Positions 16,048 to 24,638 of a DNA stretch of 64,000 nt are shown here, piece by piece. The DNA lies in the NCBI RefSeq assembly GCF_006546825.1, contig NZ_VICC01000004.1, positions 248,001-312,000 of the forward strand, written 5' to 3'. Each line of letters begins with the position of its first letter. Within the stretch, counting starts at the first letter, position 1. The stretch comes from Actinomyces oris (GTDB lineage Bacteria > Actinomycetota > Actinomycetes > Actinomycetales > Actinomycetaceae). The notes under the pieces are model-generated. The model saw nothing but the letters and a program-made list of their open reading frames with translations. It was not told the DNA's origin and made no database searches. Position numbers and translations under genes: made by a program.

Positions 16048-16635
16048 ATGGTCACCAAACTCTCCTCCACGTCAGCCGCCGGCAGCCTCGCCCACAGTCC
16101 CGCGCTCGCCCGCGTTCGCGAGGCCGGCCTGGTCCTGGCCGGAACGCTCTCCCTGATCCTCATCGGCCAGATCACGATCCCCCTGCCCTTCACTCCCGTT
16201 CCGATCACCATGGGCACCTTCGCGGCCCTGGGTGTCGGTGCCGTGCTCGGCTCGCGCCGTGGCGCCCTGTCTGCGCTGCTCCTCGGTGCCCTGGCCGCTG
16301 TCGGTGCCCCGGTCCTGGCCGGTTGGAGCGGCGGCACCGTCGTGACCTTCGGTTACGTCATCGGCTACACCCTCATCGCCGCCATCGCCGGACGCGCCGC
16401 CACCGTGTGGTCGCGCCACTCCGGCTCTGTGACCTCCCGGGTCGCCACCGGCATCGCCCTCATGCTGCTGGCCTCGGCCTCGGTCTACGTCCCGGGCCTC
16501 ATCTGGCTGAAGGTCGCCACGGGCGCCAGCTGGAGCACTGCCCTGAGCCTGGGGCTGGTGCCCTTCATCGTGGGAGACATCCTCAAGTCCGTGGTCGCCA
16601 CCGGCCTGCTGCCCGCGCGCATTCGCCTTCGCTGA
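16048..16635 (+). CDS. bioY: BioY, biotin-specific S component of an ECF transporter
   Basis: 195 residues with about six hydrophobic helices. Family motifs visible are QITIPLPFTPVPITMGTFAALGVGAVLGSRRGALS and GYVIGYTLIAAIAGR, then WLKVATG and the C-terminal VPFIVGDILKSVVATGL, which contacts biotin and the energy-coupling unit. No ECF ATPases or T component lie nearby, so it would share an ECF module from elsewhere or work alone, as some BioY proteins do. A palindrome upstream suggests regulation. A double hairpin follows the stop. Confidence 0.93.
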   Translation: MVTKLSSTSAAGSLAHSPALARVREAGLVLAGTLSLILIGQITIPLPFTPVPITMGTFAALGVGAVLGSRRGALSALLLGALAAVGAPVLAGWSGGTVVTFGYVIGYTLIAAIAGRAATVWSRHSGSVTSRVATGIALMLLASASVYVPGLIWLKVATGASWSTALSLGLVPFIVGDILKSVVATGLLPARIRLR

Positions 16636-16661
16636 CCGTCTGACAACGCGGGTCTGACCCT

Positions 16662-16718
16662 CCGTGTGCCCCGCCGGGTTCCGCGCTCGGTGGGGCACAC
16701 GGGCCTCAAGGCCCGTTT
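16662..16718 (+). terminator. Terminator after bioY
   Basis: A stem of CCGTGTGCCCC with GGGGCACACGG (16662-16702, extended by CCG/CGG inside) is followed at once by a second hairpin, CGGGCC-TCAA-GGCCCG, ending in TTT. Both are upstream of the next start at 16750. Confidence 0.65.
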
Positions 16719-16749
16719 CGGGGTGGTCGGCGGGGGTTAGAGTGCCCGT

Positions 16750-17865
16750 ATGAGTCAGCCCGAAAGGCGGGCCGCACCCGTCCTGTCCGTCATGGACATG
16801 GTCCCCGTCAGCGCCGGATGCAGCCGCACCGACGCTCTCACCGACATGATTGCCCTGGCTCGAGCCGCCGACGCCGCCGGCTACGAGCGCTACTGGTTGG
16901 CCGAGCACCACGGCTCCACCACCTACCTGTCCTCGGCGACCATCGTCCTCATGGGGCAGGTCCTGGCCGCCACCGAGCGTCTGGGTGTCGCCTCCGGTGG
17001 GATCATGCTGCCCAACCACGCCCCGCTCGTCGTCGCCGAGCAGATCGGAACCCTGGCCACCCTCTACCCCGGTCGCGTCGACCTGGGGCTGGGGCGGGCC
17101 CCGGGCACCGACCAGCGCACGGCCGCCGCGCTGCGACGAGGGGCCTCCGATCCAGGGCGTTTCGCCGAGGAGATCCTGGAGATCCTCACCTATCTCGGCG
17201 ACGAGCCCGTGCCGGAACGGGTCCCCGGCTCCCTTTTCCTGGGCGCCCCCGGCATTCCCGACGACGCCCTCCACGCCCCTGAGCCCGGTGGCCCCCGGGT
17301 GCGGGCCATCCCCGGGGAGGGCACCCACCCGACCGTGTGGGTGCTCGGCTCCTCGGTCAACGGCGCCCGCGTGGCCGGCCGGCTCGGACTGCCCTTCGCC
17401 GTCGCCTCGCACTTCGCCCCGGTCCAGGCCGAGGCGGCGATCGCCACCTACCGCTCCGTCCTGGAGTCCCGCACGGAAGGTGCCCCCGTCCCCCAGAGCG
17501 CGCCGGACGTCCCGCGGGTCGCGGCCGCCGTCAACGTCATGGTGGCCCCCAGCCAGGAGGAGGCCCGCCTGCTGTTCAGCACCGCCATGGCCGCTGCCGC
17601 CCGCATCGTCGGCAACCGGCCCGGGCCCCTCGATCCGCCCAGCCAGGACCCTCATGCCTGGCGCGCCTACGCACCCGGCAGGGAGGATGCCGTCGAGGCG
17701 GCCATGTCCCTGTCCTTCGTGGGCACCGCCGACGACGTCGCCGCCCGGCTACGTGAGCAGGCCGCCCGGTGGGACCTTGACGAGATCCTCGTAGTCACCT
17801 ACGCCCACGCCCCGGCCCTGCGACGCCGCTCCTACGAGCTGCTCGCCCGAGCCTGGAACGCCTGA
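16750..17865 (+). CDS. LLM-class flavin-dependent oxidoreductase (MsnO8-type)
   Basis: 371 residues, full length. The N-terminus reads SVMDMVPVSAG, then ARAADAAGYERYWLAEHHG, LGVASGGIMLPNHAPLVVAEQ and YPGRVDLGLGRAPGTDQ, all hallmarks of this branch of FMN-dependent luciferase-like monooxygenases. The C-terminal half (WVLGSSVNGARVAGRLGLPFAVASHF) covers the flavin phosphate site. Substrate unknown. It is a single gene between bioY and the first ABC importer and is complete, unlike the damaged LLM gene at 421. Confidence 0.9.
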   Translation: MSQPERRAAPVLSVMDMVPVSAGCSRTDALTDMIALARAADAAGYERYWLAEHHGSTTYLSSATIVLMGQVLAATERLGVASGGIMLPNHAPLVVAEQIGTLATLYPGRVDLGLGRAPGTDQRTAAALRRGASDPGRFAEEILEILTYLGDEPVPERVPGSLFLGAPGIPDDALHAPEPGGPRVRAIPGEGTHPTVWVLGSSVNGARVAGRLGLPFAVASHFAPVQAEAAIATYRSVLESRTEGAPVPQSAPDVPRVAAAVNVMVAPSQEEARLLFSTAMAAAARIVGNRPGPLDPPSQDPHAWRAYAPGREDAVEAAMSLSFVGTADDVAARLREQAARWDLDEILVVTYAHAPALRRRSYELLARAWNA

Positions 17866-18028
17866 ACGCGCTGGTATCTCACGGTTTGACGCGTGTTCCA
17901 CGTGTCGGTCCTGTTTCCTCGGTGGACGTAGTATCCCCGCCTATGGGCGGTGCCTGAGCCCCTCAGCGCGCCGGAAACCCTGTGTCCCAGTGATCATCCC
18001 AGTCAGTTCCATGCCCCATGGAGGTCGC

Positions 18029-19654
18029 ATGAACAACGCCCTGACAGTGTCGCGCCGTGGCTTCGGGCTCGGCGCGGCCGCCTTCGGCCTGCTCCTGGTC
18101 TCAGGATGCTCGCGCGGATCGGGTTCGGAAGGAGGTGGGCTAGGCAGCGGCAGCGGCAAGCTGACTCTGGCCTACAACTCCGACGGTCCTCACAAGACCT
18201 GGGTTGAGGCCGTGTGCCACTCGGTGTCCAACGTCCTGGGCATCACTATGGAGCCCTTGCCGGTGGCCCAGTTCTCCGAGATGCGCACCGCCATCACCAA
18301 TCACACTCTGCTCGGCGTCTTCCGCTCCGGATGGTCGGCCGACTACCCCTCGCTGGAGAACTTCCTCAACGCCACCTTCCAGACCGGCGCCAGTGCCAAC
18401 GACTCCCAGTACTCCTCGAAGACCTTCGACGACCTCCTGGCCAAGGCGGCAGGCTCCGCTGACCCCCAGACCGCCTACGGCTACTTCCGTCAGGCCCAGT
18501 CCCAGCTCTTCGCCGACCTGCCCGGCATCCCGCTGTGGTACCAGAACGGCTTCGGCGGCTACTCCCGCAACGCCTCCAACGTCGACTTCAACTGGACCGC
18601 TGTCCCGGTCTACGAGGAGGCCCGCTCCAGCGCCAACGGCGGCGTCGTCCTGGCCAATCTCTCGGAGCCGCAGAACTCCTTGCTGCCCACCAACACCAAT
18701 GAGTCCAACGGTGGGCGGGTCCTCGACCTGGTCTTCGCCGGCCTGGTCCGCTACGACAAGGACGGCAACGTCATCAACGAGGTGGCCTCCTCCATCGAGA
18801 CCAAGGACAACCAGCATTACACGATCACCCTCAAGCCGGGCTGGACCTTCTCCGACGGCAGCCCGGTGACCGCCGACTCCTTCATCAAGGCCTGGAAGTT
18901 CGGCGCCCTGCTGTCCAACGCTCAGCTCGGCTCCTCCTTCTTCGAGAGGATCAAGGGATTCTCCTACGACGAGGACTCCGAGCTGACGGGGCTGACCAAG
19001 GTGGATGACCTCACCTTCACGGTCGAGCTGAACGCTCCGGCGTCGGACTTCAAGATCAGCCTGGGGCACTACGCCTACTATCCGATGCCCGAGTCGGCCT
19101 TCGCCGATCCCAAGGCCTACGGCGCCAAGCCGGTGGGCAACGGGCCCTACCGGCTTGTCTCCTGGGACCACGACAGCCGGATCGTCCTGGAGCCCAACCC
19201 CGCCTACGCCGGCGGGCGCACCGTGGCGAACAAGGGCATCACCTTCAAACTGTACACGAGCTATGACTCGGTCTACAACGACCTGCTGGCCGATGCCATC
19301 GACATCACTGACGGAGTCCCCGACTCCTTCCTGCCCATCTTCCAGAAGCAGCTGGGCGAGCGTGCCATCAACAAGCCGGCCGCCTACTTCCAGGGACTCG
19401 CCATCGACGTCACCCACGAGCACTGGAAGATGGACGAGGAGGGACGCGCCCGCCGCGCCGCCATCTGCCGGGCCATCGACCGCAAGCTCATCTGCGACAA
19501 GCTCTACTACGGCACCCGCACGCCCGCCAAGGACTTCACCGCTCCCACCGTTGTGGGCTGGACGCCGGATGTCCCGGGCAACGAGGTCCTCACCTACGAC
19601 CCGGACGAGGCCAGACGCCTGTGGGCCAAGGCCGAGGCCATCTCCAGGTTCTGA
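18029..19654 (+). CDS. ABC importer family-5 substrate-binding lipoprotein, circularly permuted
   Basis: 541 residues from the ATG at 18029 (GGAGGT upstream). A Tat-type lipoprotein signal comes first (SRRGFGL, lipobox LVSG-Cys27). Residues about 44-198 then match the C-terminal lobe of DppA/OppA-type receptors (GKLTLAYNSDGPHKTW, FRSGWSADYPSLENFL, DLPGIPLWYQN, VPVYEE). Residues about 203-541 match the N-terminal and middle parts (SEPQNSLLPTNTNE, FAGLVRYDKDGNV, GWTFSDGSPVTADSFIKAW, PVGNGPYRL), ending with DEARRLWAKAEAIS. In ordinary family members that last motif is followed directly by the SGK-LTLAYN motif found here at the N-terminus. Every part is present once, in rotated order. It is the receptor of the permease and ATPase genes that follow 19 bases later. 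Ligand probably peptide. Confidence 0.85.
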   Translation: MNNALTVSRRGFGLGAAAFGLLLVSGCSRGSGSEGGGLGSGSGKLTLAYNSDGPHKTWVEAVCHSVSNVLGITMEPLPVAQFSEMRTAITNHTLLGVFRSGWSADYPSLENFLNATFQTGASANDSQYSSKTFDDLLAKAAGSADPQTAYGYFRQAQSQLFADLPGIPLWYQNGFGGYSRNASNVDFNWTAVPVYEEARSSANGGVVLANLSEPQNSLLPTNTNESNGGRVLDLVFAGLVRYDKDGNVINEVASSIETKDNQHYTITLKPGWTFSDGSPVTADSFIKAWKFGALLSNAQLGSSFFERIKGFSYDEDSELTGLTKVDDLTFTVELNAPASDFKISLGHYAYYPMPESAFADPKAYGAKPVGNGPYRLVSWDHDSRIVLEPNPAYAGGRTVANKGITFKLYTSYDSVYNDLLADAIDITDGVPDSFLPIFQKQLGERAINKPAAYFQGLAIDVTHEHWKMDEEGRARRAAICRAIDRKLICDKLYYGTRTPAKDFTAPTVVGWTPDVPGNEVLTYDPDEARRLWAKAEAISRF

Positions 19655-19673
19655 TCGGGAGGAAGAAGGAGAC

Positions 19674-20603
19674 ATGCTTCGCTACGTCGCACGCAGGCTG
19701 CTGCAGATGGTCCCGGTGTTCTTCGGTGCCACGCTGCTCATCTACGCCATGGTCTTCGCCCTGCCGGGCGACCCGATCGCCGCGCTCGGGGGCCAGCGCT
19801 CGCTCAGCCCCGAGGTGATCGACCAGATCAAGGCCAGCTACCACCTCGACAAGCCCTTCATCGTCCAGTACCTGCTCTACCTCAAGGGACTGTTCACCCT
19901 GGACCTGGGCCAGTCGCTGCGGGGGACCGAGTCCGTCCTCGACGTGCTGGTGCGGGCCTACCCGATCACCATCAAGCTCTCCCTCATGGCCCTGGCCTTC
20001 GAGGCCATCGCGGGCATCGGCTTCGGCCTCATCGCCGGAGTGAGGAAGGGCGGCTGGTTCGACGCCACCGTCCTGGTGCTCTCCCTGGTGGTCATCGCCG
20101 TGCCCACCTTCGTCATCGGCTTCGTCCTGCAGTTCATCGTCGGGGTCCGCCTGGGATGGCTGCCCGTGACCGCCGGCGAGAGCCCCGGCTTCACCGAGCT
20201 CCTCATGCCCGCCATGGTGCTGGGTGCCGTCTCCTTCGCCTACGTGCTGCGCCTGACCCGTACCGAGGTGGCCGAGAACCTCACCGCCGACCATGTGCGC
20301 ACTGCCCGGGCCAAGGGCCTGAGCGGGGCCCGCGTCATGATCGTCCACGTCCTGCGCAACTCCCTGGTCCCCGTCGTCACCTTCCTGGGTGCGGACCTGG
20401 GGGCCCTCATGGGAGGCGCCATCGTCACCGAGGGCATCTTCAACATCAAGGGAGTGGGAGGCACCCTCTACTCCGCCATCATCCGCGGCGACGGCCCCAT
20501 GGTCGTGTCTTTCACCACCGTGCTCGTGCTCGTCTTCATCATCTCCAACCTCCTGGTGGACCTGCTCTACGCCGCCCTGGACCCGAGGATCCGCTATGCC
20601 TGA
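19674..20603 (+). CDS. Peptide ABC importer permease, DppB type
   Basis: 309 residues from the ATG at 19674 (AAGAAGGAG upstream). Six hydrophobic helices. The N-terminus (RYVARRLLQMVPVFFGATLLIYAMVFALPGDP) is typical of DppB/OppB. The ATPase-contact EAA loop is ADHVRTARAKGLSGARVMIVHVLRNSLVPV. It ends in LLYAALDPRIRY. It partners the DppC-type permease, which starts 8 bases before its stop, so the two are translationally coupled. Confidence 0.92.
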   Translation: MLRYVARRLLQMVPVFFGATLLIYAMVFALPGDPIAALGGQRSLSPEVIDQIKASYHLDKPFIVQYLLYLKGLFTLDLGQSLRGTESVLDVLVRAYPITIKLSLMALAFEAIAGIGFGLIAGVRKGGWFDATVLVLSLVVIAVPTFVIGFVLQFIVGVRLGWLPVTAGESPGFTELLMPAMVLGAVSFAYVLRLTRTEVAENLTADHVRTARAKGLSGARVMIVHVLRNSLVPVVTFLGADLGALMGGAIVTEGIFNIKGVGGTLYSAIIRGDGPMVVSFTTVLVLVFIISNLLVDLLYAALDPRIRYA

Positions 20604-21555
20604 GAACACCACGTCCCCCACTACCCGTCCGGGCCAGGAGCGCTTCGTCATCGCCGACGACGAGATCGGCCTGGGCGCCGTCGACGCCGTCGCCGACGAG
20701 TCCGCCCCGGCCTCCGTCTGGGTCGACGCCTGGAGGCAGCTGCGCCGTCGGCCCATCTTCTGGGCGGCCTCGGTGCTCATCGCCGTGGCCGTGGCCTTCT
20801 CCCTGGTCCCCGGGCTCATCGCCCCGCGCGACCCCGGCTACTGCACGCTGGTCAACTCCTACCAGGGGCCCTCCTGGGGCCACCCCTTCGGATTCGACAT
20901 CCAGGGCTGCGACATCTTCGCCCGCACCGTCCACGGCGCCAGGGCCTCGGTGAGCGTGGGCATCTTCACCACCCTCATCGTGGTCCTCGTGGGCTCGGCC
21001 GTCGGGGCCCTGGCCGGGTTCTTCGGCGGGTTCTTCGACGCGCTGCTCTCGCGCGTCACCGACATCTTCTTCGCCGTGCCCTTCGTCCTGGCGGCCATCG
21101 TCGTCATGCAGATGTTCCGCAACGACCGCTCGATCCTGACCGTCATCCTGGTCCTGGCCCTGTTCGGCTGGCCCCAGATCGCCCGCATCACGCGAGGCTC
21201 GGTGATGAGCGTCAAGAACGAGGACTATGTGACCGCCTCGCGGGCGCTGGGCTCGGGACGCGTGGCCATGCTGCTGCGCCACGTCATGCCCAACGCCGCC
21301 GCCCCCATCATCGTGACCGCTACCGTCGAGCTCGGCGTCTTCATCGTCTCGGAGGCCACCTTGAGCTTCCTGGGCATCGGGCTGCCCTCCTCGGTCGTCT
21401 CCTGGGGCGCGGACATCGCGGCCGCCAAGGACGCCCTCAACAGCCACCCCAGCGTCCTGCTCTTCCCCTCCGGCGCACTGGCCCTGACCGTGCTCGGCTT
21501 CATCATGCTCGGCGACGTCGTCCGCGACGCCCTGGACCCGAAGGCCCGCAAGTGA
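20596..21555 (+). CDS. Peptide ABC importer permease, DppC type
   Basis: 319 residues. A polar N-terminus of about 45 residues precedes the first helix (IFWAASVLIAVAVAFSLVPGLIAPRDP). The family motif FGFDIQGCDIFARTVHGARASVSVG and the EAA loop EDYVTASRALGSGRVAMLLRHVMPNAAAPI identify a DppC/OppC permease. It ends in VVRDALDPKARK. It overlaps both neighbours by a few bases within one operon. Confidence 0.92.
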   Translation: MPENTTSPTTRPGQERFVIADDEIGLGAVDAVADESAPASVWVDAWRQLRRRPIFWAASVLIAVAVAFSLVPGLIAPRDPGYCTLVNSYQGPSWGHPFGFDIQGCDIFARTVHGARASVSVGIFTTLIVVLVGSAVGALAGFFGGFFDALLSRVTDIFFAVPFVLAAIVVMQMFRNDRSILTVILVLALFGWPQIARITRGSVMSVKNEDYVTASRALGSGRVAMLLRHVMPNAAAPIIVTATVELGVFIVSEATLSFLGIGLPSSVVSWGADIAAAKDALNSHPSVLLFPSGALALTVLGFIMLGDVVRDALDPKARK

Positions 21556-23435
21556 CACCCTCCAACGCATCCACCGCCACCGCCTCAGGCGCCTCCGACA
21601 AGACCTTCGCCCCCGCGCCCTCCTGGAAGGCCGAGAGCGACCCCCTCCTGGAGATCCGTGACCTGGAGGTCGCCTTCCGCTCCTCGACCGGGCTCGTCCC
21701 GGCCGTGCGCAAGGCGAACCTGACCCTCTACCCCGGCCAGTCGGTCGCCATCGTGGGGGAGTCGGGCTCGGGCAAGTCCACCCTGGCCCACGCCGTCATC
21801 GGGCTGCTGCCCGGAACCGGTCGGGTCACCGGCGGCACGATCCGCTTCCAGGGCCGCGACATCACCCACCTGGGCACCCAGGAGCTCACCGCCCTGCGCG
21901 GCTCCTCCATCGGCCTGGTGCCCCAGGACCCCATGTCCAATCTCAACCCGGTGTGGTCCATCGGCTTCCAGGTCAAGGAGGCGCTGCGGGCCAACGGCCT
22001 GGCCGGCGTCGCCGACGACCGCCTCGCCCACCTCATGGCCGAACATGCCGGGCACGCCGGACACACCGGGCACGCAGACCGCGCCCAGAAGGCGGCCACC
22101 TCGGCCGGCGGGCGCATCGACGTCGACGAGCAGGTGGCCCTCCTGCTGGAGCAGGCCGGTCTGCCCGAGGCCTCCCGGCGGGCCAAGCAGTACCCCCACG
22201 AGTTCTCCGGCGGCATGCGCCAGCGCGCCCTCATCGCCATCGGCCTGGCCGCCCGCCCCGACCTGCTCATCGCCGATGAGCCCACCAGCGCCCTGGACGT
22301 CACCGTCCAGCGGCGCATCCTCGACCACCTCCAGACCCTCGTGCGCGAGCTGGGCACCGCGATGCTCTTCATCACTCACGACCTGGGGCTGGCCGCTGAG
22401 AGGGCCGAGCACATCGTCGTCATGCACCGCGGCCGGGTCGTCGAGTCCGGTCCCAGCCTCGAGGTGCTCCAGGACCCCCGTCACCCCTACACCCAGCGGC
22501 TGGTCAAGGCCGCCCCCTCCCTGGCCTCCCGGCGCATCGAGTCCGCCCACGCCCGCGGCATCCAGGTCACCGACGACGAGCTCCTGGGCGCCAGCCTGGG
22601 ATCGAGCGCCACCGAGGAGATCCTGCGCGTGGAGCACCTCACCAAGGTCTTCGAGGTGCGCGGCGCCAAGGGCAAGGACAAGACCCTCACCGCCGTCGAC
22701 GACGTCAGCTTCGGTATCCGCAAGGGCACGACGACGGCGCTCGTCGGCGAGTCCGGCTCGGGCAAGTCCACGGTCGCCAACATCATCTTGAACCTCATCG
22801 ACCCCACCTCCGGCAAGGTGTTCCACGACGGGGTGGACCTGTCCACCCTGGGGCCCAAGGAGCTCTTCGCCCTGCGGCGCATCATGCAGCCGGTCTTCCA
22901 GAACCCCTACGGCTCCCTGGACCCGATGTACTCGATCTTCCGTGTCGTCGAGGAACCGCTGCGGGTCCACGGGATCGGCACCGCCAAGGAGCGCGAGGCG
23001 CGCGTCGCCGAGCTGCTCGACATGGTCTCCCTGCCGCGCTCGGTCATGCGCCGCTATCCCCACGAGCTCTCCGGCGGTCAGCGCCAGCGCGTCGCCATCG
23101 CCCGCGCTCTGGCCCTCAAGCCGCAGATCGTCGTCCTCGACGAGGCGGTCTCCGCCCTGGACGTGCTGGTCCAGGCCCAGATCCTGCGCCTGCTGTCCGA
23201 CCTGCAGTCCGAGCTGGAGCTGACCTACCTGTTCATCACCCACGACCTGGCCGTCGTGCGCCAGATCGCTGACGACGTCGTCGTCATGGAGCACGGGCGC
23301 ATCGTGGAGTCCGGGGCCGCCGACGAGCTCTTCGCCAACCCGCGCCAGGACTACACCCGCGAGCTCATCCGGGCCGTCCCCGGAGCCGGCATCGACCTCT
23401 ACGGCGATGAGGCACCCTCCGGGTCCGAGAGCTGA
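21552..23435 (+). CDS. Fused peptide ABC importer ATPases (DppD-DppF), with His-rich insert
   Basis: 627 residues starting at a GTG that overlaps the previous stop. Two complete ATPase domains are fused. Domain 1 has Walker [10 protein letters not shown] (69-77), signature FSGGMRQR near 218 and Walker B LLIADEPTSALD near 238. Domain 2 has Walker A near 399, signature LSGGQRQR near 506 and Walker B IVVLDEAVSALD near 526, where the usual Pro after the Glu is Ala. Between the Q-loop and signature of domain 1 is an insert with AEHAGHAGHTGHADR (about 160-177), not usual in the family. The first importer operon ends here, followed by a strong terminator. Confidence 0.92.
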   Translation: MTPSNASTATASGASDKTFAPAPSWKAESDPLLEIRDLEVAFRSSTGLVPAVRKANLTLYPGQSVAIVGESGSGKSTLAHAVIGLLPGTGRVTGGTIRFQGRDITHLGTQELTALRGSSIGLVPQDPMSNLNPVWSIGFQVKEALRANGLAGVADDRLAHLMAEHAGHAGHTGHADRAQKAATSAGGRIDVDEQVALLLEQAGLPEASRRAKQYPHEFSGGMRQRALIAIGLAARPDLLIADEPTSALDVTVQRRILDHLQTLVRELGTAMLFITHDLGLAAERAEHIVVMHRGRVVESGPSLEVLQDPRHPYTQRLVKAAPSLASRRIESAHARGIQVTDDELLGASLGSSATEEILRVEHLTKVFEVRGAKGKDKTLTAVDDVSFGIRKGTTTALVGESGSGKSTVANIILNLIDPTSGKVFHDGVDLSTLGPKELFALRRIMQPVFQNPYGSLDPMYSIFRVVEEPLRVHGIGTAKEREARVAELLDMVSLPRSVMRRYPHELSGGQRQRVAIARALALKPQIVVLDEAVSALDVLVQAQILRLLSDLQSELELTYLFITHDLAVVRQIADDVVVMEHGRIVESGAADELFANPRQDYTRELIRAVPGAGIDLYGDEAPSGSES

Positions 23436-23451
23436 GGATAGACGTCTGACG

Positions 23452-23492
23452 ACGCGGCGGTGGACTTTCAATCCACCGCCGCGTTTCCTTTC
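23452..23492 (+). terminator. Rho-independent terminator ending the first importer operon
   Basis: A 13-bp perfect stem ACGCGGCGGTGGA/TCCACCGCCGCGT with a 7-base loop (ctttcaa) is followed by TTCCTTTCC. It lies 16 bases after the ATPase stop. Confidence 0.88.
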
Positions 23493-23675
23493 CCCTCGAA
23501 TATCGACCAGTTGGGCATTTCCTGAATGCTGGAAATGTATCCATTGAGTTTCGCTCGGCAGGTATTGTGACCCTGTTCATTTGTTCGTACACGGTGTCAC
23601 CTTCACGGCTGTCAGGTGCTCGTGCCACGGGCTGGTGTTCCATGCACCGGTGGGTTGTCCGAAGGAGGAGAACGC

Positions 23676-24635
23676 ATGCTCCCGTACCTGGCGCGCCGGA
23701 TCGCGAACTACGCGGTCCTGCTGTTCATCGCAACGTCGTTGGCCTATCTGCTGGCCTCGGCCTCCCTGGATCCCTCGGCCCTGTGGAACCGTCAGGATCC
23801 CTCCCTCAACTGGGACGCCATTCACGCCAACCTCGTGAAGTACAACATCAGTCACGACCTGCCCGTGTGGGACCGCTACGTCACCTGGCTGCGCAACGTG
23901 CTCTTCCACTGGGACTGGGGGCGCACCCCCAAGGGTGAGCTCATCAACACCCTCATCGGCACCAAGATCTTCGTCTCGGTGCGGCTGGTCTTCCTGGGTG
24001 CAGCCATCGGCATGGTCGGGGGAGTGGCCCTGGGGGCCTGGACCGCCACGCGCCAGTATCGCTTCTCCGACCGCGCGATCTCCCTGATCTCCATGATTAT
24101 CATCTCCACCCCCGCCATGGTCATCGCGATCCTCCTGCAGGTCCTGGCCGTCCAGATCAACCGCAGCTCCGGCTTCCAGATCTTCGAGTTCACCGGTGAG
24201 GGGGAGGGCGCCCTCGGTCGCCTCCAGCACCTGCTGCTTCCCACCCTGTCGATGTCGCTGGGCGGTATCGCCTCCTACTCCCGCTTTCAGCGCAACCTCA
24301 TGCTCGACACCCTGGGCGCCGACTACGTGCGCACCGCCCGCGCCAAGGGCCTCATCAAGCGCAAGGCGCTGACCCGCCACGCGCTGCGCACCGCGCTCAT
24401 CCCCATGGCCACCTACTTCGCCTTCGCCCTGGCCACCCTGTTCACCGGTGCTGCCATCACCGAGCGGGTCTACGGCTGGCACGGCATGGGCGAGTACTCC
24501 ATCAGCGCGATCTCCGGTATGGACATCAACGGAGTGACGGCCGTGGTCGCCTTCTCCGGGCTGTGCACCCTCACCGGCGCGCTCCTGTCCGATGTCTTCG
24601 TGGCGATCGTCGACCCGAGAGTGAGGGTGAGCTGA
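23676..24635 (+). CDS. Peptide ABC importer permease, DppB type (second importer)
   Basis: 319 residues from the ATG at 23676, preceded by GAAGGAGGAG. The N-terminus LPYLARRIANYAVLLFIATSLAYLLASASLDP, the segment WDWGRTPKGELINTLIGTKIFVSV and the EAA loop GADYVRTARAKGLIKRKALTRHALRTALIPM mark a DppB/OppB permease. It ends in DVFVAIVDPRVRVS. The 240 bases upstream are relatively AT-rich after the terminator and should hold the promoter of the second importer operon. Confidence 0.92.
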   Translation: MLPYLARRIANYAVLLFIATSLAYLLASASLDPSALWNRQDPSLNWDAIHANLVKYNISHDLPVWDRYVTWLRNVLFHWDWGRTPKGELINTLIGTKIFVSVRLVFLGAAIGMVGGVALGAWTATRQYRFSDRAISLISMIIISTPAMVIAILLQVLAVQINRSSGFQIFEFTGEGEGALGRLQHLLLPTLSMSLGGIASYSRFQRNLMLDTLGADYVRTARAKGLIKRKALTRHALRTALIPMATYFAFALATLFTGAAITERVYGWHGMGEYSISAISGMDINGVTAVVAFSGLCTLTGALLSDVFVAIVDPRVRVS

Positions 24636-24638
24636 CCC

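Noticed and set aside
21585-23471. A very long open frame on the minus strand opposite the first fused ATPase, and similar ones opposite 25529-27484, 34710-36743, 18140-19675 and 8410-9330.
   Set aside because: They are mirror frames of GC-rich genes with strong third-position G/C bias. Their residues are rich in Gly, Asp, Gln, His and Val without any family motif, and the plus-strand genes have clear domains.
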